DNA of 10,084 nt from Gammaproteobacteria bacterium (GTDB lineage Bacteria; Pseudomonadota; Gammaproteobacteria; Granulosicoccales; Granulosicoccaceae), in contig JAHQVR010000063.1 in NCBI GenBank assembly GCA_019634245.1, positions 1-10,084 on the forward strand, written 5' to 3'. A program made the position numbers and the translations under genes. Within the stretch, counting starts at the first letter, position 1. The number at the start of each line of letters is the position of its first letter. Below are positions 1 to 5,959 of the stretch, one piece after another. Under the pieces are notes generated by a model. It worked only from the letters and a program-made list of their open reading frames with translations. It did not search any database and was not told the DNA's origin.

Positions 1-893
1 AAACGAGAGCTAATAAGTTTGGTGATCTCTTGCAAAAGCAAGTCGCCAGCGTGGTGACCACAGGTGTCATTGACGATTTTAAATCGGTCCAGATCTAAAT
101 ACATCATCCCGTATCGAGTACGACTTCGCCCCGCAAGTACAATGGTGTGGGCCAGGTTCTCTTCAAACGAGCGTCTATTGTGTAAGCCAGTCAGATCGTC
201 AAATGTCGCGAGATGCGCTATTCTCTTGTTCGCTCTGGATACTCGTGTGATCACCAATATTGAAATGATTAACGATAGTGCGAATGCCACTGCTACGACT
301 GTACTTAACAGCCTTTGAGTATCCTCAAACTTTTTACTGCTATTGTCCATCGCTTCAACGGCAAGCTGTTTTTCTAGCTTAACAAGTTCGTTAAGGTGAT
401 TGAGTAGTACCAATTCTCTTAGTTGTACTTCGCCTAGTTGTGATCGCAACTGGTCAGGACGGCTAACCATGTTATAAATCATATTGCCGGTTTTGTTGTA
501 GGCTTCTTTTGCTAGTTCGTCCGCAGAGGCAATATTGACCAATATCTCTTGTTCGCGCTCATTCGCACCGGCTGAGATTAATTCTTCACGGCTTTGGTTA
601 TAGCTGGCGGTGTGCTGGATGAGCTTTGAGAAAACGCGTTCTCGCTCTTCAGCTTCATTAATTTGTAGTAGTGAGCGTACAGCTGCAGAGCGTAACCGTA
701 TGACATCGCGCATATGGTAGGCACGGTCGGTTTTGTAGTCCGTGCTCGCAATCATTTGCGCCATATTGGTATTCACCTCTTGCATTGATTTCATAGAAAC
801 CGCCGCGATGAGGATCATCAAGGAGAATACTGCGCCAAAGCCGATACTTATGATGAGCTTTGTATGTTGCTTTTTGTATGCTGGAGCGTGCAT
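1..893 (-). CDS. Membrane-anchored GGDEF-domain protein (cyclic-di-GMP turnover), N-terminal part, cut by window edge
   Basis: An uninterrupted frame of 297 codons starts at ATG 893-891 and is still open at base 1, so the C-terminus is missing. An in-frame TAG lies eight codons upstream of the ATG, which is therefore the first possible start; no clear Shine-Dalgarno precedes it. The layout is a short cytoplasmic tail, TM helix 1 (about residues 13-34), an approximately 160-residue helical and probably periplasmic sensor region (about 35-194), TM helix 2 (about 195-216), then the start of a GGDEF domain with FDDLTGLHNRRSF (231-243) and the metal/GTP-binding stretch D267-L-D269-R-F-K...N275-D276...G279-H...G283-D284. 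The GGDEF signature itself would lie off the edge. The wording LDLDRFKIVNDTCGHHAGD is the type often seen in GGDEF-EAL two-domain proteins, so an EAL domain may follow (inference). The membrane-sensor plus GGDEF assignment is firm; whether it makes or degrades c-di-GMP cannot be told. Confidence 0.9.
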   Translation of the reverse strand, partial: MHAPAYKKQHTKLIISIGFGAVFSLMILIAAVSMKSMQEVNTNMAQMIASTDYKTDRAYHMRDVIRLRSAAVRSLLQINEAEERERVFSKLIQHTASYNQSREELISAGANEREQEILVNIASADELAKEAYNKTGNMIYNMVSRPDQLRSQLGEVQLRELVLLNHLNELVKLEKQLAVEAMDNSSKKFEDTQRLLSTVVAVAFALSLIISILVITRVSRANKRIAHLATFDDLTGLHNRRSFEENLAHTIVLAGRSRTRYGMMYLDLDRFKIVNDTCGHHAGDLLLQEITKLISSR

Positions 894-1316
894 GTGTGCA
901 GTTTGTTGTGGTCGCTAGTTTCCGATTAGTTCAATCGTTGCTCCATGCACGTACCCGCTACTTTGCTTAACTCCGCCTACTCTGTTGCGTAAGAATGTCA
1001 TATCTATGTTTCGCCCCCGGCAAAAACGTCTGACCCGCCAAACCCTCATGGCACACCTTTGATAGGTGGCCATCAGGTACAAGGTTGGTCAGAGCAAACA
1101 GTGAATTTCGCCCATGATTAAGTAAGAGATATCGGCAATATTTCGGTTATATGAAGGATTTTCTCGCGCCAATTCACAAATTTTTAGGCTATTAGGAATG
1201 ACGAATCGGCCATCAATAGTGTTGTAATTATTAGCAAATACAACGATATAGCTATCGAATTGGGTCCATTGATTGGAATTTTGTTAACCAGTTCACATTA
1301 TTGTTTGGGTAGAGGA
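894..1316. other. Gene-poor gap between imuB and the GGDEF gene
   Basis: These 423 bases separate the imuB stop from the GGDEF start, both genes being on the minus strand. The part nearest imuB is AT-rich. One minus-strand frame (1283 down to a TGA at 1091-1089) is open for about 65 codons and reads like protein (for example TIDGRFVIPNSLKICELA), but it has no ATG or GTG near its beginning. It may be a decayed gene end or chance. Bases 1030-1092 hold an imperfect hairpin, listed separately. No dnaE2-like coding, tRNA or convincing terminator was found. The stretch probably contains the promoter and 5' leader of the GGDEF gene, but no promoter could be picked out with confidence. Confidence 0.6.
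1030..1092. repeat. Long imperfect inverted repeat (hairpin) upstream of the GGDEF gene
   Basis: Reading the plus strand, the outer arms are CTGACC (1030-1035) and GGTCAG (1087-1092). The next arms are AACC (1041-1044) and GGTT (1083-1086), and the inner arms are ATGGC-a-CACCT (1048-1058) and AGGTG-GCCAT (1064-1073), with a 5-base loop and one bulged A. The inner 10 pairs are perfect apart from the bulge. It sits 137 bases upstream of the GGDEF start and about 225 bases past the imuB stop. It is not followed by a T-tract on either strand, so a simple intrinsic terminator is unlikely. A structured 5' leader or a protein-binding site are alternatives. Confidence 0.55.
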
Positions 1317-2723
1317 TCAGGCGAAGATGCCGTGTATGTAGAGCTGGGATGGTTTTTGTCTTAATCGAAAGACCCAGTAATGCGTGCCTTGGCGATTGTG
1401 GGCGATGAAGTAGTCTCTGCGCACATCAGGGTTGTCCCACCAACCATTTTCAATGCGCTCGGCGGCTGATGCGAGAGTCAATGGCTCACTGACCACTTCG
1501 GGTTGTCTTAGTAGCCACAAAGGACGCGCTGGCCAATCACCTGGAGGTTCGTGAGAACCAAACAAAGCGCTGAGCCAGGCTTTCTCAGGGCGGTGGTCAT
1601 CACCCGGCACAGCGGTATACAGTGCCTCTTTACCCAACCGAGCGGACAACGTATCGAACACCTGCTCGATGCTGCTGGCATGGGCCTGACTTTTTCGAAA
1701 AAGATCTTTGCCGGCTCTGGCAACATCAGCAAAGCCTTCGGCGCTAAGGCGAAGTCGAATGACCGGTTCAGGTAGTTGAGTGTTTGACAATTTTTCATTA
1801 GCCACTTTGAGCAGATGCGAGTGGTTAGCTGTCGCATCTAAGAATTTTAATATCACAGAAGTGGTAGGGTGCTTGTGGTGAAACATTTCAAGTGTCATTT
1901 CTTTAATGCCATGATCACCTGCTTTTAAGTAGCCGCACAAAGCATGTAACAGTCGATTTAGTGGGAAAGCCAATGCTCCGGTGTCTTGTGTTTCTAAGGG
2001 GAGATCTAGGCTTTCGGTAAAACGTTCTGGAGCTTTAAAAGCTGTACAAGGGTCGGGTAGTGTGCCATCGAGTTTAAACAGGTAATCCGTTAGCGTGTGA
2101 CCGAAGCGGCGAGTCAACGCCGCTGGTTCCATAGAGCGAAGCTGACCTAAGGTTCTAATGCCAGATTGGCGTAAGCCATGAAATGTAAACGCATCCAAAG
2201 GTAAGTACTCCACAGCAATATCGCTCAGCGCTTCGCTCAAAGAATGGCTGTCAAGTACTGGTCTGGTTGCACCTGATTCTGCTAACAAGGTTGCGGCGGC
2301 TGGCGTGGGTGCAACGCCGATGCGCATCGTTAGATGCTGGGCTTCTGCTGCTTTTAAGATCCGTTGAATTAGCGGAGTTAATCCACCGAATAGAGTCAAA
2401 CTGCCCGCTATCTCGAGTACCACCGTGGTCGGTGGTCGAGGCGTGACCCATGATGAATAGTGTAATGCCCACAGCGTGAGTTGCCGGATGTGTTCTGATT
2501 GCTCTGTTTCGTTGTAATCGTTGACTAGTAAATCGGGTGCGATAGCATAGGCGCTTTTTAGCGTAAGCCGCTTGTGGATGCCGCGCTTCTTTGCCGCTGT
2601 ATTGCAAGACATAATGGTTTTCTGAGCGCCGGACTGTTGGATAACCACAATGGGTGTATCGCTCGATGGTTCGCTTAGCCGATCGATGGGTAGCTGAGGA
2701 AAATGTAGGGAAGCCCAGAGCAT
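1317..2723 (-). CDS. imuB: ImuB, catalytically inactive Y-family polymerase homologue of the SOS mutasome
   Basis: 468 residues, the usual length for ImuB. It begins MLWASLHFPQL, the family's typical start, and this decides the ATG although no Shine-Dalgarno is visible. The palm region carries an A/K-rich TAAKKRGI segment (about 42-49) and VVLEIAGSLTLFGG (101-114). In active Y-family polymerases the first segment holds a catalytic Asp and the second an Asp-Glu pair; here these are replaced by the LHFPQL and LEIAGS forms expected of ImuB, so it should not polymerise. A helix-hairpin-helix-like segment (about 181-208) follows. The C-terminus has ERIENGWWDNPDVRRDYFIA (422-441) and ends in IHGIFA, both characteristic. 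In studied bacteria ImuB is the hub that binds ImuA, the beta clamp and DnaE2 during SOS mutagenesis. It follows imuA by 24 bases and is probably co-transcribed from the lexA promoter. No dnaE2 follows it. Confidence 0.95.
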   Translation of the reverse strand: MLWASLHFPQLPIDRLSEPSSDTPIVVIQQSGAQKTIMSCNTAAKKRGIHKRLTLKSAYAIAPDLLVNDYNETEQSEHIRQLTLWALHYSSWVTPRPPTTVVLEIAGSLTLFGGLTPLIQRILKAAEAQHLTMRIGVAPTPAAATLLAESGATRPVLDSHSLSEALSDIAVEYLPLDAFTFHGLRQSGIRTLGQLRSMEPAALTRRFGHTLTDYLFKLDGTLPDPCTAFKAPERFTESLDLPLETQDTGALAFPLNRLLHALCGYLKAGDHGIKEMTLEMFHHKHPTTSVILKFLDATANHSHLLKVANEKLSNTQLPEPVIRLRLSAEGFADVARAGKDLFRKSQAHASSIEQVFDTLSARLGKEALYTAVPGDDHRPEKAWLSALFGSHEPPGDWPARPLWLLRQPEVVSEPLTLASAAERIENGWWDNPDVRRDYFIAHNRQGTHYWVFRLRQKPSQLYIHGIFA

Positions 2724-2747
2724 AGAAGGCGGCTGAATGGAGGTGGT

Positions 2748-3464
2748 TTAACGCGTTGCCGGTAGGCTGGATAACGTGGCTAGCCGGCTGGCATGATAAT
2801 CGGTGCAGTCTTTGATACCAGGCCAAACGCTGCCTTGCGAATGATCGAATTCATTCAAGTTAACCAGCACAGTTTGTGGTGTGCCACCACGAGATTTGAT
2901 GATATCCAGCTGCAAATGCTCGTCATTTAAAGCCAGTGTGATGCGAAGTGCCGATGGCGAGTGTTCTTTGTGAGCGTGTGCGGGGCGATATACTGCTGCC
3001 CAGGTGCGTCCTGTTTCAGCCGCAAGTTGTAAGCGACGCTGTTTTTTTGCATCGCTACGTGACACCCAGCTGACCACCGCACTGAATAGACCACAGCGCA
3101 GTACTTGCTCTGTAGCCCAGAGAGTATCGGTATCTGAGTCGCTGTCGATGATCAACAACCGCTCCAGATTAATACCTGCGTTTGTCAGCGCAGGTGCGTA
3201 GGGTATGTAGGGTGGTTTGATCAGTACAGCCCATTGATCATTTTCAGTGACATGCTTAAGAGCTGGCAAAAGTAAACTGAACTCACCAATGCCCTGTTGG
3301 CTTATCAGTAGTTCTGTCACAGTGCCCATCGCCCAGCCAGAAGAGGGTAGGGCTTGATCAAGCGAGGTAAATCCGCTGGGGATGCTGGTTAAATCATTGT
3401 ATTGATCTCGACCAAGCCAGACCGATGGGTGCGATTTTACGAGCTCCTCAAGTGCTGGTTTCAT
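2748..3464 (-). CDS. imuA: ImuA, RecA/SulA-like translesion-synthesis accessory protein
   Basis: 238 residues, typical of the proteobacterial ImuA family. Recognisable segments are an N-terminal helix ending in HPSVWLGRD (12-20), IPSGFTSLDQALPSSGWAMG (28-47), GIGEFSLLLPALK (58-70), WAVLIKPPYIPYAPAL (78-93) and LWATEQVLRCG (115-125). The C-terminal half contains IIKSRGG (188-194). The fold is RecA-like, but where RecA has its ATP-binding P-loop this protein has the degenerate GIGE form usual for ImuA. ImuA works with ImuB in error-prone replication past DNA damage. It lies between lexA (49 bases upstream) and imuB (24 bases downstream) in a tight co-directional run. Only a weak Shine-Dalgarno (AGG) precedes its ATG, so expression may depend partly on translation of the upstream gene (inference). 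Confidence 0.94.
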   Translation of the reverse strand: MKPALEELVKSHPSVWLGRDQYNDLTSIPSGFTSLDQALPSSGWAMGTVTELLISQQGIGEFSLLLPALKHVTENDQWAVLIKPPYIPYAPALTNAGINLERLLIIDSDSDTDTLWATEQVLRCGLFSAVVSWVSRSDAKKQRRLQLAAETGRTWAAVYRPAHAHKEHSPSALRITLALNDEHLQLDIIKSRGGTPQTVLVNLNEFDHSQGSVWPGIKDCTDYHASRLATLSSLPATR

Positions 3465-3513
3465 ACCGCAGCCTATGAGTCAGGCGTTATGAGTTGAGAG
3501 TGGTAGGTTCGCA

Positions 3514-4119
3514 CTAATGGTCGCGGCGTAACACTCCGACATACAAACCTTCTATCGCAAAATCCTGTTCACGCAAATCAACTCGAATAGGATCGAAATC
3601 GTCATTTTCTGGTAGCAACGTGACGATGTTGCCGCGACGACGAAAGCGTTTAACAGTGACTTCATCATCGACGCGTGCTACCACGATCTGGTTTGTCTGG
3701 ATGTCTTCAGTGGCATGTACGGCGAGTAAGTCACCATCGAGAATGCCAACGTCTTGCATACTCATACCATTGACTCGCAGAAAGTAGTCGGCTGATGGGT
3801 AGAACATGTCTGGGTCGACGGGAAGGTATTCTTCGATGTGCTCTTCGGACACAATGGGTTCGCCTGCCGCTACCCGCCCAACTAAAGGAATGCCATCGTT
3901 GTCGTATTCACCCAGCAAACGGATGCCTCGTGAGGCTCCAGGGATGAGTTCGATAACGCCTTTTTTCTCCAACGCTTTCAAGTGATCATCGGCGGCCGTG
4001 GGGGAGCGGAAGCCAAAGTGCTCACAAATGTCCGTGCGTGTGGGCGGGTAGCCCGTGTCTTCGATGTGGGACTGGATCATTTCCAGTATTTCTGTTTGAC
4101 GCTTGGTTAAATCGTGCAT
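3514..4119 (-). CDS. lexA: LexA, SOS-response transcriptional repressor
   Basis: 201 residues from ATG 4119, essentially the length of E. coli LexA. The N-terminal winged helix-turn-helix begins [15 protein letters not shown], with the HTH around residues 27-50 ([20 protein letters not shown]). The self-cleavage site is Ala85-Gly86 in GRVAAGEP, and the Ser-Lys dyad is S120 (RVNGMSMQD) and K157 (EVTVKRF), each one position beyond the E. coli numbering. RecA filaments on damaged DNA would trigger cleavage and open the regulon. The frame is open for 50 more codons to an ATG at 4269, but that codon overlaps the -35 element and the added residues match nothing in LexA. A good AGAGG Shine-Dalgarno stands 6 bases before the 4119 ATG. 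It is first in a run with imuA and imuB and is autoregulated through the SOS box at 4231-4246. Confidence 0.97.
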   Translation of the reverse strand: MHDLTKRQTEILEMIQSHIEDTGYPPTRTDICEHFGFRSPTAADDHLKALEKKGVIELIPGASRGIRLLGEYDNDGIPLVGRVAAGEPIVSEEHIEEYLPVDPDMFYPSADYFLRVNGMSMQDVGILDGDLLAVHATEDIQTNQIVVARVDDEVTVKRFRRRGNIVTLLPENDDFDPIRVDLREQDFAIEGLYVGVLRRDH

Positions 4120-4230
4120 CGAAAACCTCTGCCAAGGCACAGCCGCCAGCTGGCGATTGTACGGATGATTGAATAAAAGCTGATCATGTGCAGATGACTG
4201 AAACCTGCGCCAAATAGCCCAGTTAGATAA

Positions 4231-4246
4231 CTGTTGTTTTATACAG
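4231..4246. promoter_or_regulatory. LexA operator (SOS box) of lexA-imuA-imuB
   Basis: The sequence CTGTTGTTTTATACAG is an exact match to the gammaproteobacterial SOS consensus CTGT-N8-ACAG. It overlaps the last two bases of the -10 element and covers the expected transcription start, so bound LexA would block the promoter. It lies about 112 bases upstream of the lexA ATG. Confidence 0.9.
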
Positions 4247-4273
4247 TTTATGAGGGAAATGAGTTTCATGCAA
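4245..4273 (-). promoter_or_regulatory. Sigma-70-type promoter of the lexA-imuA-imuB operon
   Basis: On the minus strand there is a -35 TTGCAT (4273-4268), a 17-base spacer and a -10 TAAACT (4250-4245), a fair match to TTGACA-N17-TATAAT. The SOS box begins at the -10 and runs across the predicted start near 4238, leaving a leader of roughly 120 bases before lexA. The geometry fits an autoregulated lexA promoter. The exact start is inferred. Confidence 0.65.
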
Positions 4274-4343
4274 GTCCGTTTGCGATAAACCTCATTACAG
4301 TATCAGCGTAATTCACCGGTGGGTAAATTAAAAAATTGGATAA

Positions 4344-4359
4344 CTGATTGAAAATACAG
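4344..4359. promoter_or_regulatory. Second, imperfect SOS-like box upstream of lexA
   Basis: CTGATTGAAAATACAG matches CTGT-N8-ACAG with one mismatch in the first half-site. It shares flanks with the perfect box 113 bases away: both lie in the context GATAACTG...ATACAGT. It is 94 bases behind the start of the -10 element of the lexA promoter and 38-95 bases before the two possible starts of the small plus-strand ORF. It could be an auxiliary LexA site or an operator for the rightward ORF. Palindromic halves GATAAC (4339-4344) and GTTATC (4363-4368) also enclose it. Confidence 0.45.
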
Positions 4360-4380
4360 TAGGTTATCTTTGATGATCGC

Positions 4381-4401
4381 CGGAATTATGTAGCAAATGC
4401 C
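4381..4401 (+). repeat. 21-base direct repeat, copy 1
   Basis: These bases, beginning CGGAATTATGTAGC, recur exactly at 4511-4531, 130 bases away. An exact 21-base repeat at this distance is not expected by chance. The copy ends at the first ATG (4397) of the small plus-strand ORF. The bases on either side of the two copies differ, so the repeat is sharply bounded. Confidence 0.9.
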
Positions 4402-4438
4402 CCGAGCGATAGAGGAACTAAATTCGTATCATCGTTGC

Positions 4439-4579
4439 ATGACGAATGAGTCAGCGATATCGGGATTAGTTAAGAAGCGCAGGGTCTTGGCGGGTGAAGT
4501 CACGGACGCGCGGAATTATGTAGCAAATGCCTTGGCGCAATTGGCAAGGGGTATAGATGTTTGCCCCGTCTGGCGCTAA
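4439..4579 (+). CDS. Small ORF of unknown function, possibly a broken gene
   Basis: The frame is 60 codons from ATG 4397 or 46 codons from ATG 4439; neither start has a clear Shine-Dalgarno. From the second ATG the product begins MTNESAISGLVKKRRVLAGE. From memory this resembles the start of a small helical protein family (S-x-L-V-x-K-R-x-x-L-A-G-E), whose members continue with a longer helical hairpin; this was not verified. After about residue 22 the resemblance ends, exactly where the second 21-base repeat (4511-4531) enters and encodes RNYVANA. The rest is short and unremarkable (LAQLARGIDVCPVWR). One reading is a gene truncated by a small rearrangement at the repeat; another is a chance frame. 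It lies divergent from lexA with an imperfect SOS box upstream, and convergent with the lipoprotein gene. Confidence 0.3.
   Translation: MTNESAISGLVKKRRVLAGEVTDARNYVANALAQLARGIDVCPVWR
4511..4531 (+). repeat. 21-base direct repeat, copy 2
   Basis: This is an exact second copy of 4381-4401. The offset of 130 is not a multiple of three, so the two copies fall in different reading frames of the small ORF. This copy lies inside the ORF and marks where its likely family resemblance stops. The 109 bases between the copies contain most of the recognisable coding. Confidence 0.9.
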
Positions 4580-4655
4580 GCGTCCTTACGGCCTAAAATA
4601 TCCATATGTCTCGAGAGGTGAGGCCTGTGAAATGGCTTTGTTTATAACCACCCGC

Positions 4656-5585
4656 TCAGTAGTAACTTGATTGGGTCAATATAAGTACTGCGTCCTTTCT
4701 TAGATAAAACCAGACCGCATCACGGTATGCGGAAGGGCCAGGTATACTCACATCCTGCATCAACGCTTTGGTGGCTTCTGGAATGGTAAAACGCCCGTCA
4801 TCCGCCGCAGCACAGAATATGGCTTTTCCACCACCGCCAGCTTCTATCTGAACGCGCACCTCTGGGTCTGATGAGTATCGCCCTTGACGCCATCGAAACT
4901 GTGTATCGGCAGAGATCCGTTTAGACCGATTCGGCTTAAATTGTTTAACCTCGTCAATCGGGGGCATCACGACACCAGAAAATGCTGGAAAAACATCGCC
5001 TGGAGCAGACACCCGAAGCGCACGTGTTTTTAGTAATAGATTTCCGAGTTTCAAGCCACCAATAGTGACTGGAAGGCTGCCCACGTCTGTCTCATATTGA
5101 ACGGCATCGGCCGGGTTAGTACTGGTTCGGGTTAAATTGGCGTAGCTTCGGCCACCGGAAACGACTTTAACACTGTCTCCAGCTCCAACAAACTCGTAGC
5201 TATATTCACGAAAATCAAGTTCATCTCTAAACTCTAACGCTGTGGAATCACCTGGCTCTTGCTGTCTGAAGTCGCAACTATCGATCGCAGGTTGTTTGAA
5301 ATTGCTGAGTATCTCGCTAAGAGGAATGGTTCGATCAAATCGGGCAAATCCCGCCTCAAAAAATTGTGAATCAGCCTCTTCATCTAGTGTGATGTCGACG
5401 AATCCGAAATATTTAATTTCCGCTGCTTGCTCAGAGTCACTGGGTATTCTTACCCATTGCCCATCGGCAGAGCCATCGTTGGCAGTCACCGACACCGCAT
5501 CAGTGTTATCTGTAGCGCAGCCGATAAGTAGATGGGTAAGCCATAGCAAACAGAACAATTTGCTTTTACTTATAGTTGAATCCAT
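4656..5585 (-). CDS. Predicted lipoprotein of unknown function
   Basis: 309 residues. The N-terminus is a lipoprotein signal: a short charged start (MDSTISKSK), a hydrophobic stretch (about 10-20) and lipobox L20-I21-G22-C23. The residues after the acceptor Cys are Ala-Thr, not Asp, so sorting to the outer membrane is likely. The mature part is acidic at first (DNTDAVSVTANDGSADGQ) and rich in alternating hydrophobic and polar segments suggesting beta structure. It has only two further cysteines, C104 (PAIDSCDF) and C258 (GKAIFCAAADDG), which could pair in the periplasm. No enzyme motif is visible and the family is not recognised. The start is supported by a purine-rich AAGGAAAGGA about 5 bases before the ATG. 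It stands alone, convergent with the small ORF and divergent from the AhpD-like gene. Confidence 0.8.
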   Translation of the reverse strand: MDSTISKSKLFCLLWLTHLLIGCATDNTDAVSVTANDGSADGQWVRIPSDSEQAAEIKYFGFVDITLDEEADSQFFEAGFARFDRTIPLSEILSNFKQPAIDSCDFRQQEPGDSTALEFRDELDFREYSYEFVGAGDSVKVVSGGRSYANLTRTSTNPADAVQYETDVGSLPVTIGGLKLGNLLLKTRALRVSAPGDVFPAFSGVVMPPIDEVKQFKPNRSKRISADTQFRWRQGRYSSDPEVRVQIEAGGGGKAIFCAAADDGRFTIPEATKALMQDVSIPGPSAYRDAVWFYLRKDAVLILTQSSYY

Positions 5586-5653
5586 TGCTATTCCTTTCCT
5601 TGTTTGATGAAATTTTGGCCGAGTCGATTAATCGTATACGCATCTGCGCAATT

Positions 5654-5688
5654 AACAAAGTGCGGGACGGAGTTTCCGTCACTTTGTT
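5654..5688. repeat. Strong hairpin in the lipoprotein upstream region
   Basis: The arms are AACAAAGT (5654-5661) with ACTTTGTT (5681-5688) and GACGGA (5666-5671) with TCCGTC (5675-5680). The loop is GTT, and GCGG (5662-5665) is bulged on one side. All 14 pairs are perfect. There is no T-tract after it on either strand. It starts about 70 bases upstream of the lipoprotein ATG and may be in that gene's 5' leader. Confidence 0.7.
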
Positions 5689-5836
5689 GAGAGACAATTC
5701 GATCATTCAGTTTGGGGCAGGATAAGAGATTTTTTCGCCAATTTTCAGGCACTCTATGAGAGGATGGCCATAGTTTGCAACAGTGCAAGCCCAGCGCTTT
5801 CGTCTATCTGAGTATCTCAACGCATGACACCAAAAC

Positions 5837-5864
5837 AAACCTGTTAAGAGTAGTCTGCAGGTTT
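5837..5864. repeat. Inverted repeat AAACCTG-N14-CAGGTTT
   Basis: Seven-base perfect arms (5837-5843 and 5858-5864) are separated by 14 bases. The spacing, about two helical turns between arm centres, suits a dimeric regulator as well as a weak hairpin. It lies about 100 bases upstream of the AhpD-like start. Confidence 0.4.
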
Positions 5865-5911
5865 ACTCACGCTCTGAGTTCCATGGGTAGAGCGGTGATC
5901 GAATTCGTTGC

Positions 5912-5929
5912 TTTAATCAATTGACTAAA
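5912..5929. promoter_or_regulatory. Candidate operator: 18-base near-palindrome before the AhpD-HpaB-hydrolase genes
   Basis: TTTAATCAA|TTGACTAAA pairs at 8 of 9 positions around a perfect TCAATTGA core. It ends 30 bases before the chosen ATG and 15 before the AGGAGA ribosome site, in the expected promoter/start zone. AT-rich palindromes of this size and place are typical for MarR- or TetR-type repressors (established pattern). That one acts here is inference. Confidence 0.4.
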
Positions 5930-5959
5930 ATCAGCTATCAAATTAGGAGAATGCGAATA

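Larger units (their letters stand above)
5586..5959. other. Divergent intergenic region with several inverted repeats
   Basis: 374 bases lie between the lipoprotein start (leftward) and the AhpD-like start (rightward). They hold a strong hairpin (5654-5688), an inverted repeat (5837-5864) followed directly by a small ACTCA/TGAGT hairpin (5865-5879), and an 18-base near-palindrome (5912-5929). A 66-codon minus-strand frame (5788-5588) runs through the strong hairpin; it has no family resemblance and was not called. No regulator gene is present, so any repressor acting here is encoded elsewhere. Promoters in both directions must lie here, but none has two convincing boxes. Confidence 0.6.

Noticed and set aside
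64..318. 84-codon plus-strand ORF at the left edge
   Set aside because: It is antisense to the clearly coding GGDEF protein, with no family resemblance.
894..1029. Possible cyclic-di-GMP riboswitch before the GGDEF gene (GCAAAGTAGCGGG-like bases on the minus strand)
   Set aside because: Only short stretches resemble the class I core, and the paired helices and the conserved order of core elements are not present.
2251..2826. 191-codon minus-strand ORF overlapping imuA and imuB
   Set aside because: It is an out-of-frame shadow of two well-supported genes, with low-complexity, Ser/Arg/His-rich composition.
4120..4269. 50-codon N-terminal extension of lexA from an ATG at 4269
   Set aside because: The upstream ATG overlaps the -35 element and the extension runs through the SOS box. 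The start at 4119 has a good ribosome site and matches the conserved LexA beginning.
4339..4368. GATAAC/GTTATC inverted repeat as a separate regulatory site
   Set aside because: The arms are only six bases long and enclose the second SOS-like box. They are too short to claim independently.
5588..5788. 66-codon minus-strand ORF ending just before the lipoprotein start
   Set aside because: It has no family resemblance or ribosome site, and the strong hairpin lies inside it. It is better read as leader or intergenic sequence.
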